From Aricia agestis (lineage: Eukaryota > Arthropoda > Insecta > Lepidoptera > Lycaenidae), in assembly GCF_905147365.1 (NCBI RefSeq), contig NC_056421.1:13410001-13474000 (forward strand): a stretch of DNA of 64,000 bases, in the 5' to 3' direction. Made by a program: the position numbers and the translations under genes. This document shows positions 21,126 to 31,346 of the stretch, in pieces. How positions within the stretch are numbered: the first letter of the stretch is position 1; each line of letters starts with the position of its first letter. The notes beneath the pieces were generated by a model. It had not been told where the DNA came from. It worked only from the letters and a program-made list of their open reading frames with translations, and made no database searches.

Positions 21126-21270
21126 GGCCTGTATTCACTTTGATTAGTGATAAGTGTAGGTAATTAGTGATGAGGGGAAAATAAAGGACAAACACTAAGT
21201 CTCTGTCCACACTTGCTTTCCCTCATTAGTAATCACCTGCATTTATCACTAATCAAAGTGAATATAGGCC
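21126..21270. repeat. fold-back MITE, ATTCACTTTGATTAGTGA family, copy 2
   Basis: The ends 'ggcctgtattcactttgatt' and 'aatcaaagtgaatataggcc' are inverted over about 35 bp, and a central pair ('gtgatgaggggaaa' with 'tttccctcattagt') also folds. At 145 bp it is a clean palindromic MITE and the better-preserved relative of 11707-11830. Confidence 0.8.
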
Positions 21271-21514
21271 ATAATAAGACGATTTGATGACTTAATATTA
21301 TTTGACAACAATATTTCCACACTTTTTGTAAAACCATAATTCCAGATAAATAAATAAATTAGATTGATTTATTAATCGAGATCGGTATCATCTTAAAACT
21401 AGTGCCAAACGCGTTTAAATGGATAAATGTAAGTAGAGAAAAATCTGTATGGCTTTTGAGTTTTGAGTAACCTGTCGATTAATATTTTATTAGAATACGA
21501 TTTAGCTGTTTGAT

Positions 21515-21858
21515 CCGGACTAGATTCATCATCATCAGCCTATTGCATCCACTGCTGAACGTAGGCCTCCCTAAATGAGCGCCAACCATCCCGATCTTGG
21601 GCAGCCCTCATCCATCCGCTGCCAGCCACTTTCTTCAAATCGTCGGTCCATCGTGCTGCGGGACGTCCTACAATACGTTTGCCTAAGCGTGGTCTCCACT
21701 CTAACACTTGTCTGCTCCATCTACTGTCTTCCCGTCTGCAGACATGACCAGCCCACATCCACTTCAGCGTGCTAATCCTATGAGCGATGTCGGTGACTTT
21801 AATTCTCTGGCGAATGAGTATATGAGGAATTTTGTCCACCACCGGACCGGACTAGATT
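21515..21858 (-). mobile_element. 5'-truncated RTE LINE with 12-bp target duplication
   Basis: On the minus strand an open frame (21540-21842) encodes an RTE-clade C-terminus: ISTLKWMWAGHVCRREDSRW, then GRPAARWTDDLKKVAGSGWM and RAAQDRDGWRSFREAYVQQW. This is the usual 'W-GH---R ... GRP--RW-DD ... A-DR--WR---EA' pattern after the reverse transcriptase. The 3' end carries a 'gatgatgatga' tail. The 12-bp 'ccggactagatt' flanks it at 21515-21526 and 21847-21858. The frame has no stops, so the insertion is fairly young, but the endonuclease and reverse transcriptase are gone. Confidence 0.85.
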
Positions 21859-22523
21859 AAAGCTGTATTAATGTTGCATTAGTAGAATCGGGGTCCCAGT
21901 AAAAACCAATAACCATGGATGAGGGTAGAAAAAAAATCAGTAAAGATTGCGAGCTACAACCATTCTAACATTCGACAAATAAATCCCTGAACCCTTTCCT
22001 AACAAAACTAGAGTCCTATTTCGATATCACATAATATAATCGACTTTATTTCAATGGTATAAAGTTCGTTTTGGCATAGCAATACTCTATTTTTATAGTC
22101 CAAGAGCTGGTTCAGGTAGCTCTTATGTCAATGTATGAAAGTCGACATTCCTTTGACATTTGTGTTCTGATTCCTAGTTTTACATCACTCTTATGTCAAG
22201 GGCATAAAGTCTATATTAGGGAAGGATGTATTGCGTTTTTTTCTGTCTTTGAGCTAACGAAATCTATTTGCGACCGGTTTCGACTCTCATTTGCAGGACA
22301 AATCAGTTAGTTTTTTAATTATGAACTCCTGAGGGCACGTGTGGTTAATATTGGAGGGAAAGTTTTATTAGTTTTCGTGTTATTTACATGTGAAAGAGAA
22401 TGGACACCGTATACGTTACGACCTTATTTCAATGACAATAAGGGCTATATTTCACAGGGACACCACGGCAACGAAATCAGTACCAACAAAATATAATATA
22501 CAGCCATAGAGAGTTACTTATTC
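21859..22523. other. unique DNA, no feature
   Basis: A 61-codon frame at 22125-22310 has no domain. No repeat is recognised. Confidence 0.35.
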
Positions 22524-22658
22524 TTAGGGCCTGTTTCACCATTTCCTGATAAGGCTATCCACCAATAAACTTGACAGATTAAGTATGGAGAATCTGTCAA
22601 AAAAGTTGTGAATAGCCTATTAGGCACTTTATCAGAAAGTGGTGAAACAGCTCCTTAA
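22524..22658. repeat. fold-back MITE with GGGCCTGTTTCACCA ends
   Basis: 'ttagggcctgtttcaccatt' with 'tcctgataa' at the left mirrors 'tttatcagaaagtggtgaaa' with 'cagctcctta' at the right. The centre, 'acagattaagtatggagaat' and 'ctgtcaaa', also folds. It is about 134 bp and forms the left side of a larger composite reaching 23152. Confidence 0.65.
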
Positions 22659-22744
22659 GGTGCTAATAAAGGCACTCTTCCATTTATTACCACCATAGAA
22701 TATTTTGATTTGAAGAAGCAATGTCAATAACGATTCCAATCCAG

Positions 22745-23050
22745 TTAGGTGCTTACACACGGCCCCACAGCAGCAGCGGCATCGCCGCGGCGGCGCCGTG
22801 TGAAAGGGCCCATAGAAATACAAGGATGAATAATGTAATGTAAAGGAGTGAGCACACTGAGACGGGCCGTGCCGTGGAAGCAGATGCGCGTATCGCACAC
22901 TGTGTCGGGGCGCAGCGGATTTCCGCTTCCATACAAATTGTATGGAGGCGGATTTTTGCGATGAGCCCCGGTACGCTGAGCCCCGGCACGGCCCGTCTCA
23001 GTGTGCTCACTCCTTAAAGCGGCAGCGGCACCGCCGTGGTGGCAGTGCCG
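22745..23050. repeat. GC-rich nested inverted repeats
   Basis: The arms 'ggagtgagcacactgagacg' with 'ggccgtgccg' (about 22845) and the exact inversion ending 'tcagtgtgctcactcc' (to about 23013) enclose a smaller hairpin, 'cggatttccgcttccataca' against 'tgtatggaggcgg'. Outside them, 'agcggcatcgccgcggcggc' (about 22776) and 'aagcggcagcggcaccgccg' (about 23017) form another GC-rich pair. Three minus-strand frames of 85-110 codons here are products of composition and symmetry. Confidence 0.7.
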
Positions 23051-23084
23051 CTTTGTAGATTGTACTTGATATGTCAAGTTAACT

Positions 23085-23152
23085 ATTGGATAGCCTATTC
23101 GTAGTGACGAACGACGATAAGTGTATCAGGGAGTGGTAAAACAGGCCCTAAC
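23085..23152. repeat. right terminus of the GGGCCTGTTTCACCA composite
   Basis: 'ggatagcctattcg' and 'agggagtggtaaaacaggcc' followed by 'cta' mirror the start of 22524. A second MITE end here suggests that GC-rich elements inserted into an older copy. Confidence 0.55.
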
Positions 23153-23849
23153 TAATATAAATCGGCCATTAGACTATGTGTAATTACAATGTAGTACTTT
23201 AAATTCACATATTTTTCGTCCAAGCTAAAATAACCTAAACAAATGTTCAAATTCAACTAAAACAGACACTACAATTTAAAAAATAATTGCCTGCGTGACA
23301 TAGGCTGAACGAATTTTGTGCTAACGACAAGCCAATTATGGGCCACTAGAAAAAACAATAACGAAGCACCACAGTTAATAGTTTCGGTGAAAACAATCGA
23401 CAGGCATACAACTCAATTAGCGATATAAACTGACGTGCGCAAAAAAATTGTTACAATTACCACAATTTCATAAACTCAGCTATAGATGAAGCTCCGCTTA
23501 CACTACTTGCTTGTCAAGTGACTGGCATTTTGAGACGCTTTGCAGTTGAGCGAAAAGTGATTACAAAAGATGAAAAATCTTAATAGTACCCTGTTCTCTG
23601 TAATGACAAACCTAATGGTACGACATCCTATAAGATACAGCAAGCGAGCCTTAAAAATAATAAGTATTATAATTTATAACCTATAATTATAAATTAATTA
23701 GAAACACGTAAATATTGCTATTTTATGTAAAACCCGTTCCAATATTCAAGAGTAAATGAAAACTTTACATGAAGAACGGATTTAATACGCTGGCATAAAT
23801 ATTAAATATGCAAGGGCAATTTAACTTGTAACTATTCCATCTATAAGGA
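23153..23849. other. unique AT-rich DNA
   Basis: No gene, repeat or RNA structure is recognised. Confidence 0.35.
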
Positions 23850-24123
23850 ACACCACACTGCGCTCTAAAACAGGTATCAAGGATGTAGGTGTCAAGGCTG
23901 CCAAGCTGAAGTGGGATTTGGCGGGTCACGTTGGCCGTATGCATTCCGACCGCTGGGTATGGATCTCAACAGAATGGGCACCCGAAGACGGACGCCGCCG
24001 CTATGGTCGGCCTAGAAAAAGATGGCGTGATGAGCTGGAGGCATACCAGTCAGGCTGGCCAGCGGTGGCGCAGGAGAGAGACAGATGGAAGTCTTTGGGG
24101 GAGGCCTTTGCCCAGCAGTAGGA
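23850..24123 (+). pseudogene. RTE LINE ORF C-terminus, readable
   Basis: The frame reads TGIKDVGVKAAKLKWDLAGH, VGRMHSDRWVWISTEWAPED, GRRRYGRPRKRWRDELEAYQ, SGWPAVAQERDRWKSLGEAF and AQQ-stop. This is the C-terminal region of an RTE-clade LINE polyprotein and is uninterrupted over about 85 codons. It represents a different subfamily from 21515 and the same one as 60077. Reverse-transcriptase motifs are absent upstream, so it is 5'-truncated. No target duplication is evident. Confidence 0.8.
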
Positions 24124-24140
24124 CAGTTTAGGCTCACAAT

Positions 24141-24447
24141 ATAATCTTATATACAAAATTCTCGTGTCACAATGTTAGGCCGCGTACTCCTCCGAAACGG
24201 CTTTACTGATTTTAACCATTCAGTGGGTATGAGAATCGGCTATAACTGGGTACTTATTATATCGATAAGTTCATTTGTTGAATAAATAATAGTAAATTGT
24301 TACAACTCGAGACCGACAGCGACCATATTTGTGCGATGGGATAGCGATGGACGTACTGCCATGGTGCCATACTTATTTAGTCACTTCAATAAAATAATAC
24401 GGGCGAAATACTTTATGTGGCAAAACAACATTTGCCGGGACAGCTAG
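24141..24447 (-). repeat. CTAGCTGTCCCGG repeat copy
   Basis: On the minus strand it runs from 'ctagctgtcccggcaaatgt' through 'aaagtatttcgcccgtatta', 'gaccgctg'-like and 'gtcggtctcgagttgtaaca' words to 'gacacgagaattttgtatat'. It is colinear with 29688-30025 and 41255-41575. No frame is conserved between copies, so I treat it as non-coding. Confidence 0.75.
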
Positions 24448-24599
24448 TAATAATATATATAAATATTCCATCTACTGGCACGTGTAAACATAGTTTTAGT
24501 CAAACAATTTTTAACCCGTGTAACGTTGTTATCTGCCACACGCACCGGCCTGTTAGCCGAGCGGTAATTGGTTACAACTAACGACAGGCTTTTGCTCAC
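24448..24599. other. unique spacer
   Basis: It contains 'cctgttagccgagcggtaat', which recalls a tRNA head, but no acceptor stem or TΨC arm follows. Confidence 0.3.
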
Positions 24600-25134
24600 G
24601 TTAGACTAACATCATCAATAACCAAAAAGTTAAAAAACTTAGTTGCAAACAAAAAAACAGAGACCATAGAATTCCGCAATGTTTTAAACTACATGCGTTT
24701 GGCGTTCCTCAGGGAAGTATCCTAGGCCCTTTTCTATTTTTACTTTATATCAATGACCTTCCCAATGCTATTGATCAACAGTATTATTCGCAGATGACAC
24801 AACTTTGGCAATTAAATGTAAAAATGATAAATTATTTCAAAACATAATAAAAAACATACTTGACAAAATATTAAAATGGCTTGAAAATAATAACTTAAAA
24901 GTAAATTTAAATAAAACAAAAATAATACGATTCGGACACTCTAAGACACAAAAAATTAATCTTGACATACAATATAATAACACAAACATTGACATGGTAA
25001 ATAACACAAAATTTTTAGGACTAATCATTGACAATCGCTGCGACTGGAAATTACACACAGAACATGTATGTAGTAAATTAGAAGTCTACGCAATAAAAAA
25101 ATTACGAATTTTGGTATCGGTTGAAGCAGCTCTA

Positions 25135-25170
25135 AATGCCTACCATGCTTACATAAGCATGGTAGGCATT
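25135..25170. repeat. perfect palindrome inside the LINE frame
   Basis: The arm 'aatgcctaccatgctt' (25135-25150) is exactly inverted at 25155-25170 over the loop 'acat'. It is part of a 46-bp insertion bounded by 'ttacat' at 25149-25154 and 25195-25200. Taking out 46 bp brings the flanking codons (…YHAY and MTSVLSYG…) back into one frame, so the insertion is younger than the LINE. Confidence 0.85.
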
Positions 25171-25400
25171 GTATTATTTTTGTTTTATTTAGATTTACAT
25201 GACCTCAGTACTTTCCTACGGTCTTTTACTGTGGGGCAACTCAGTTGAAGTTGAAAGAGCTTTTAGAGTACAAAAAAGTGCGTTAGAGCAATTTGTGGAG
25301 CGTGGTCACTGGATAGCTGTAAACCATTATTTGAAAAATTTCACATCTTACCATTACCTTGTATGTACTTAAGAGATATTAATGTATTTGTGAAACAGCA

Positions 25401-25682
25401 TGACAACCTCTGTGGCTCAGTGGTGAGCGCGTTGGTAGCTCAAGCCGGGGGTCGCGGGTTCGAATCCCGCCGACGGAACAAAAAGTTTTCAATGTTCCCG
25501 GGTCTGGATGTGTATTAAATATGTGTACGATATAATGAAAATCTTAAATATATGTATAGTATAAAATTATTAAATATATTTCCGTTGTCTGGTACCTGTA
25601 ACACAAGTCCTTTAGGTACTTAGCACGGGGCCAGACTAACGTGGTGTGAAGCGTCCATAGATATAATATTATTATATATTAT
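25401..25682 (+). mobile_element. tRNA-derived SINE (Metulj-like), inserted in the LINE
   Basis: The head 'acctctgtggctcagtggtg' includes the pol III A box 'tggctcagtggt' (25413-25424). The B box is 'gggttcgaatcccg' (25456-25469). The body 'cggaacaaaaagttttcaat', 'ttccgttgtctggtacctgt' and 'ggtgtgaagcgtccatag' leads to an ATATTA tail. It interrupts the LINE ORF2 C-terminus. 'agcat' at 25397-25401 and 25683-25687 is a short possible target duplication. The promoter boxes look intact, so this copy could still be transcribed. Confidence 0.85.
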
Positions 25683-26324
25683 AGCATCCAGAATACTTCA
25701 TACTAAGTGCAAATGCAAATGGAAGAACCGCCCCACCAAGAAATAAATTTCAATTAAAATATATGCCCCAGTGTAGGCTTGATATTTTTAAACGAAATGT
25801 ATACATTAATGCCATCAAAATATATAATAAATTGCCAAACCATTTTAAAGACATTAATAACCTAGTCTTCAAAAGAGAAATTACAAAGTGGTTAGCAGAA
25901 AAAAGTTTTTATAGTATCCAAGAATATATGAATTATAGTTGTAAATAGCTTTAAGATTGAAATTTTACTTTTTGAATTTATTAATGACATTTTGACACAA
26001 TACCTACTATTTTACTTATTTTTTGTGAATTTTACTTATTTTGACTTCTAATGAATATTTTAATACTAAATTAATAATTATGGACTTTGTTTTGTAATAG
26101 ATTCTTAATTTAATTCTATAAATTAACTTTCAATAATGTTTACTTTGACTTTTGCACGCCACCTGGATGGCAGGATGTTTAGAACAAGTATTTTATAATT
26201 TGAAGACCTATGTTATGCACTACATTCTTGCAATAAATAAATTTCATTTCATTTCATTTCATACCTAATCAAATAAATGAAAAAGGCTCTAACGTGACAA
26301 ATCAAATTATAGCTCAACATTTAT

Positions 26325-26782
26325 TTAAGGGGTATGACTAACCCAAAATGTACGATTTTATAATTCATGTTTATACTTGAAAATAAGCCCCGAATTGTTT
26401 CATTTTCTAAACATAGATACTACATTATATTTCCAAGAATTCGATCTGAGCACAAATACGACATCTTCAAATTTTCTCGATAGAAAAAATCACAAAGATG
26501 CATCAAATTTTTAAGAATTTTTCATTTATTGCTATAACCGTGCATTTAATTAAGTTAATATTTTAACACATTGTATAAAATTCTATCATTGAGAGATCGA
26601 CCTAGCGGATTTTTAAAATTTTGTATATTTATCAAGTTATTGAGAAAAAACTAATTTGGCGATGAATCCGCGTCGTCCTTTTTCACCTGGCATATGACAA
26701 GACTGGCATATGGCATATCACAGGGCGTGAGTGTGAAGAAAGAAGGACGATGTTTGATTTTTTGGGTCAGTAGCCCTCTTAA
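26325..26782. mobile_element. TTAA-flanked element with ACCCAAAA termini
   Basis: TTAA lies at 26325-26328 and 26779-26782. The left end is 'ggggtatgactaacccaaaa' and the inverted right end is 'gagggctactgacccaaaaa'. The terminal repeats are imperfect over about 20 bp. The interior includes 'tggcatatgacaagactggc' with a direct repeat of 'ggcatat'. It has no coding frame and represents another TTAA-targeting family. Confidence 0.6.
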
Positions 26783-27514
26783 ACTAACGTTAATATGGTG
26801 AATCAAACAAATATCATCAAACTACTTTTTCGCTTTGTCGGGTAATAATGGGAACTAGTCACACCTAGGATGTAGAATGACTATTTGCAAAAACTAAAAT
26901 AGTTAACAATTAGACATAAAAAAACTTTAACAAAGTAAAACCAAAAACAAAAAAAAAAGTTATTTCTCTAAATTTTACAGTCCTCACAACTCATCACCCT
27001 GTTAAATTCTAAAAATAAGCACAATTCAAATTTAATTTCGCTGCGAGACAATAAATCTTACTGCCACAACATAAATTCAGAAGAAAAAACATAATTAGAA
27101 CTCCCCAAATATATGAAGTTCATTATTTAATAAGCAACCCCTAGGGGAGGGCGGCGTAACACGGCCCCCTCGCAATAAATATTACTTATAAGATTCGACT
27201 CCTGTCCCCGTTCGATTGCCGCTCGCATTAATACCTGTCTCTTATTTATAGCTGGCCGTACAATATAAATAATGATGATAAATTAACCATTATTAGTCTG
27301 TATTGCCTAAATGTAGAGAGTTAGTGAAATATTTATTAGGCATCATTACCCTACATACTTGTTGTTATAATGTGAAAAAGTCGTCCTGAAAAGAGAGAGA
27401 AAGAGACCAATGAATTTCTACGAAAAAAAAAATCGAGGGTGTCTACCATGCAATATTGATGTAAATATTGATAGCATCACTGTTACTCAAACTACTCAAT
27501 AAAGGTGCTTTCTT
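26783..27514. other. unique DNA with homeobox-type AT words
   Basis: 'gatgataaattaaccattat' and 'gcaataaatattac' near 27170-27290 resemble homeodomain sites in non-repeat DNA, next to the GC-rich 'ggggagggcggcgtaacacg' at about 27144. No gene is recognised; a regulatory element is possible but weakly supported. Confidence 0.25.
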
Positions 27515-27785
27515 GACGACCTCTGTGGCTCAGTAGTTTTGCGTGTTGTCAGCGCTCATGCCGGGAGTCACGGGTTTGAATCCCGCCGACAGAACAAAAA
27601 GTTTTCGATGTTCCTGGGTCATGATGTGTATTAAATATGTGTATCATAATATTTATAATATTAATCTTAAATATATGTATAGTATAAAAGTATTAAATAT
27701 ATTTCCGTTGTCTGGTACCCGTAACACAAGTCCTTCAGGTACTTACCACGGGGCCATACTGACGTGGTGTGAAGCGTCCATAAAC
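27515..27785 (+). mobile_element. tRNA-derived SINE (Metulj-like) copy 2
   Basis: The head 'gacgacctctgtggctcagt' and B box 'gggtttgaatcccg' are slightly decayed relative to the copy at 25401 (A box region 'tggctcagtagttt'). The 3' part 'ggtacccgtaacacaagtcc' and 'gtgtgaagcgtccataaac' is complete, with an A-rich tail. The 97-codon frame across it is a shadow. Confidence 0.85.
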
Positions 27786-27973
27786 AAAAAAAGATTAGAT
27801 ATTTTGACCGACCGTGTCATTATAGAAGTACTTTAGATGTGCATATAATATTATTATGCTACGACATACAATTTCTGAGCATTAATTTCCCTTCCGAGAT
27901 CGAAAGATCGAATGTCCGACTACACTAGCGTTTACCTGAACAAACCCTAAAAGTTCTTAAGCGGTGTGATACA

Positions 27974-28026
27974 ATTCCCAGTTTGTGACGTTACGTTACA
28001 AAAATGTAACGTCACAAACTGGGAAT
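27974..28026. repeat. perfect palindrome, 21-bp arms, 11-nt loop
   Basis: 'attcccagtttgtgacgtta' plus 'c' at 27974-27994 is exactly inverted at 28006-28026, with the loop 'gttacaaaaat'. The flanks are unique. Confidence 0.9.
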
Positions 28027-28230
28027 CGAACATACACCTTTTGGTATACCCACAATAGCCCCCTTTACCCTACAGCTCTCATAAATCATACTTAAAACAG
28101 AAGTTTACGAACTTTCATGAAATTTAAAACAAGAAAACATTTCTTTTACGTGAACATAACGATAGGGGTGGGTTGATTCTAAAATAATTAGGGGTTGTGG
28201 GCGGTGTCGTCGGGGATTACCCTGCTTGAT

Positions 28231-28408
28231 TTTAGGGTTCCGTAGCCGAAGGATAAAAACGGTAATATTTTGCTGTCTGTCTTTTATCAGGCTAACTCTC
28301 ATAAAATATAAAATACGCTCCCATACTAGAAACGCGATTTTTTTACTCCAGTCAATGGTACGGGAACCTATGTACACGAGCCCGACTCGCACTTGGAAGG
28401 TTTTTTAG
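28231..28408 (+). repeat. 'GGGTTCCGTAG ... CACTTGG' element, short copy
   Basis: It starts 'ttttagggttccgtagccga' and ends 'gcccgactcgcacttggaag' before a T-run. Its interior is much shorter than that of the copy at 14987, so it is an internal-deletion form. Frames on both strands are shadows. Confidence 0.65.
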
Positions 28409-28528
28409 TGACTATACATCATAACGATAATATAAGCTGATTAGTTTAGGCCTTACGGTGATCTATAGTTATCTATTTATCTAAACGACACAGGGATCTA
28501 TAGTAAACGGTACAGAAATTTTATACCT

Positions 28529-28881
28529 AGTCTTTTTTTTTTTTTTTTTTATGAAATAAGGGGGCAAACGAGCAAACGGGTCACCTGATGGAAAGCAACT
28601 TCCGTCGCCCATGGACACTCGCAGCATCAGAAGAGCTGCAAGTGCGTTGCCGGCCTTTTAACAGGGAATAGGGTAATAGGGGAGGGTAGGGAAGGGAAGG
28701 GAAGGGAAGAGTTGAGAGTAGGGAAGGGAATAGGGTAGGGGTTAGGGGATTGGGCCTCCGGTAAACTCACTCACTCGGCGAAACACAGCGCAAGCGCTGT
28801 TTCACGCCGGTTTTCTGTGAGAACGTGGTATTTATCCGGTCGAGCCGGTCCATTCGTGCCGAAGCATGGCTCTCCCACGTA
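28529..28881 (-). mobile_element. poly-A retroposon copy 4, near full length
   Basis: It starts with a 20-bp T-run (about 28531-28550, the A-tail on the minus strand). All blocks follow to 'catggctctcccacgta'. The pyrimidine tract at about 28665-28750 is the longest of all copies. 'tagtctt' borders both ends ('cctagtctt' before, 'gtatagtctt' after), a likely 7-bp target duplication. The long pure A-tail suggests a recent insertion. Confidence 0.85.
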
Positions 28882-29687
28882 TAGTCTTACAGTTTCGATT
28901 ATATAACTTTACATAATATTATAAAATATATCAAAGCAATCGCGCGGCAGATTCTGCTTACATAGTACGAGCATCAACATTCACTCAAAAGGGACTAGGG
29001 CTCCTATTTGCATAATCCAGCCCGAGGGCCTACCAGCCCTGCCTACCTTCAGCCCTTGTCCCTTTGTTAGCTTGTAAGGATAGGTCAAGTTATCCAGTTT
29101 AAGTGTTAAATGTCTCTGAAGAGAGTGCCCAATGGGGTCAACACGTATTGTTATTTACTATATCTATGTAATAATTCTACATAATATTAACTTACAGTAT
29201 CGTAAAGCTATAAAGCTGTGGGTTATGAAAAGTAGCTCAAAAGATAAGAAACGAGGTGGTATGTTGGTCAGGATAAATCTACTTTGTAAATATTATGTTG
29301 TCAGTCATGGTATGCATATATATTATGTAGTAACGAATTCAGAAAACTTCGATAATATAATATGCTGGCGCTAGCTGGTCGGCCACGAAGAAAATATGGC
29401 GTTGAAATATTTTCATCATTCATTTAGAATGCTGCCAACAGCAATATTATATTAGTCAAAATTTTAAGCGTCAAGTACCTATAAATGTTCGTACGGGCCC
29501 ATCCTTACTACCAAATCATTGTCTGTACGCCCTTGTTAATACTTCGTGGACAGCGGTGACAGAGTTAAGCGTATGCGTACTTGAGAGTTTGGGGCAGTTA
29601 ATGAATAGAGTTAATATCATACTCAGTTTGAAGATCTATTGTAATGGCGTGTGCTATGGCTTATTTACATAATATTATAATATATAA
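28882..29687. other. unique DNA
   Basis: 'aagggactagggctcc' near 28989 pairs loosely with 'agcccttgtccctt' near 29048. An 80-codon frame at 29132-29374 has no domain. Confidence 0.35.
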
Positions 29688-30025
29688 CTAGCTGTCCCGG
29701 CAAACGTTTCTTTGCCATATAAAGTATTTTGCCCGTATTGTTTTATTAAAGTGACTAAATAAGTACGTCACCATGGCAACGCCCATCGCTATCCCGTCGC
29801 ACAAACAATGGTCGCCGTCAGTCTCGAGTTGTAATAATTTACTATTATTTATTCAACAAATGCATATCAATATTATAATAAGTAACCAGTAGGAGATTCT
29901 CAGACCAACTGAATAATGCATTTTATATGCAAATATGCATATAAAATTTGGTTAAAATCAGTGAAGCCGTTTCGGAGGAGTACGTGGCCAAACATTGTGC
30001 CACGAGAATTTTATATTATTAGAGA
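29688..30025 (+). repeat. CTAGCTGTCCCGG repeat, full copy
   Basis: It starts 'ctagctgtcccggcaaacgt' and ends 'ccacgagaattttatattat'. Internal blocks 'gcaacgcccatcgctatccc', 'gtcgcacaaacaatggtcgc' and 'gtctcgagttgtaataattt' are colinear with 41255-41575 and 24141-24447. It is about 338 bp with no conserved frame or terminal inverted repeat. The shared 'tttatattattagag' end suggests a SINE-like or LINE-tail unit. Confidence 0.75.
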
Positions 30026-30095
30026 TTCTCTAGGTTTGAAGCACAGATGTTCACAGAGTATTATAAGGAATACCAAAAATACATGGGTAGTAATA

Positions 30096-30300
30096 TCCAT
30101 ACTAATATTATTAACGCTAAAGATCTGTCTGTCTGTTTGTCTGTTACCTCTTCACGCCCAAACCACTGAACCGAGTTTGCTGGGCATGAAGATACTTTGG
30201 AGTCCTGGGAAAGGACAAAGGATACTTTTTATCCTGTAAAAATGTACGGTTCCCGATAAACGAATTTTGGCGCAACGGAGTTGCGAGCGCCATCTTGTAG
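30096..30300 (+). repeat. (GTCT)n repeat copy
   Basis: 'tccatactaatattattaac' opens it, then 'ctgtctgtctgtttgtctgt', 'tcttcacgcccaaaccactg', 'gagtcctgggaaaggacaaa' and 'gttgcgagcgccatcttgta'. It is complete for the short form. Confidence 0.75.
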
Positions 30301-30925
30301 CTATATGAATAAAATATAACTAAAATATTGAAAAATATATCGAAATAACATACCAAGTCATTTTTTATAAAAATATTGATACTTCAAATACAGTATGCCA
30401 TGGATTTACACATATATGAACTTAAAAATTTGAGCTTTTATTCTAAAATAATAACCATAAAGCGACTGGGAAGGTGCAGGTGCAAGAACTTGGGGCATAA
30501 AAGCTTTGGAGCTTATGATAAGTTGACTAATAAACTTTTGAGCTTTCAGTGTAAAAATGTTGAATTTAATGCCCTAAGATTCTAGTTTCTACTTCTTTTT
30601 GTCTCAGAATTACGATAGAATTCTGAATGAGTACTAACCTCATAAAACTTTACATCACTAAGTGTAAAAATATTCTTCTGAAGCATGTATTAATAATACA
30701 ATTTCAAAATATATACAAATTATTTTACTTACTTTGAAAACAAGTACAAAAAGTACAAAAAATAAACATACGAGTACAGCTCGGCAATTTTCCGCCTCGC
30801 CGGATACTAAATAAAGATCTGCAAAAGCGAGTAAAAAATCTGCAAACTTTTAACGACTCCAAAATTAGCCCCAAACGATCGAGAGCGACAAAGTTCTGTC
30901 TCATGTGAGGGCCGAACACATTATA
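30301..30925. other. unique DNA, no feature
   Basis: Frames of 69-74 codons on both strands show no domain. Confidence 0.35.
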
Positions 30926-31343
30926 AAGGTGCGTCCACATTTGTATCATTTGCGCGATCAGATCTCCGATCAGGGCCTGTAGACAAGTGGCAAAGCGCTA
31001 ACGCTAACGCTAGCGCTACAAAATGTATGCGATTTGACATAAGCCATCGCTTCGCTAGCGAATACTAATGTCAAATCCATACATTTTGTAGCGTTAGCGT
31101 TTTGCCACTTGTCTACGGGGGCAGATCTCCGTCGCGATCATCGCGCCGTATCATAGTGTGGACGCCTATTAGATCATTCTGCCGATCATGCGCGTATTTG
31201 ATACGACACGTATCAGATACGCGGTTAATAGCGAGCGGGGCGTATCATGATACGCGTATCATTTTGATACGCTTCGATGATACGCGACGGAGATCTGATC
31301 GGAGATCTGATCGCGCAAATGATACAAATGTGGACGAAGCCTT
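30926..31343. mobile_element. fold-back MITE with AAGGTGCGTCCACATTTG ends, hosting another MITE
   Basis: The left arm 'aaggtgcgtccacatttgta' and 'tcatttgcgcgatcagatct' (30926-30969) is mirrored by 'agatctgatcgcgcaaatga' and 'tacaaatgtggacgaagcct' to 31343. The interior is full of GATACG/CGTATC words (31205-31285). A second palindromic element sits inside at 30973-31121. It has no coding capacity; the 84-codon frame is compositional. Confidence 0.75.
30973..31121. mobile_element. nested fold-back MITE, CAAAATGTATG core
   Basis: The ends 'gggcctgtagacaagtggca' and 'tgccacttgtctacggggg' are inverted. The arms contain GCTAAC/GTTAGC words, and the core 'caaaatgtatgcgatttgac' followed by 'ataag' is mirrored by 'gtcaaatccatacattttg'. 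It interrupts the arm of the 30926 element, so it is younger. The core is shared with 51010-51331. Confidence 0.75.
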
Positions 31344-31346
31344 AGC

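Larger units (their letters stand above)
24600..26262 (+). mobile_element. 5'-truncated CR1/Jockey-group LINE, broken
   Basis: The relic keeps reverse-transcriptase signatures in order: FGVPQGSILGPFLFLLYIND at about 24708-24767 (motif 4), then after a frameshift F-A-D-D-T (about 24786-24800, the catalytic Asp pair), then LKVNLNKTKIIRFG and TKFLGLIIDNRCDWKLH (thumb). Further on come SYGLLLWGNSVEVERAFRVQ and, after another frameshift, CVRAICGAWSLDSCKPLFEK. The C-terminus resumes beyond a SINE at 25690-25946 and ends YSIQEYMNYSCK-stop. The 3' UTR ends 'aataaataaatttcatttca' with TTTCA repeats. Lesions: a frameshift before FADD, a 46-bp insertion at 25155-25200, a frameshift near 25280 and the SINE. 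Confidence 0.85.

Noticed and set aside
22745..23077. Overlapping minus-strand frames of 85-110 codons
   Set aside because: They fall on GC-rich inverted repeats, where lack of stops is compositional.
24540..24600. tRNA gene suggested by CTGTTAGCCGAGCGG
   Set aside because: The D-arm-like word has no matching acceptor stem, anticodon arm or B box downstream.
28985..29065. Fold-back around AAAGGGACTAGGGCT
   Set aside because: Only about 15 bp pair, with mismatches and a spacer of about 50 bp; this is likely in low-complexity G/C-run sequence.
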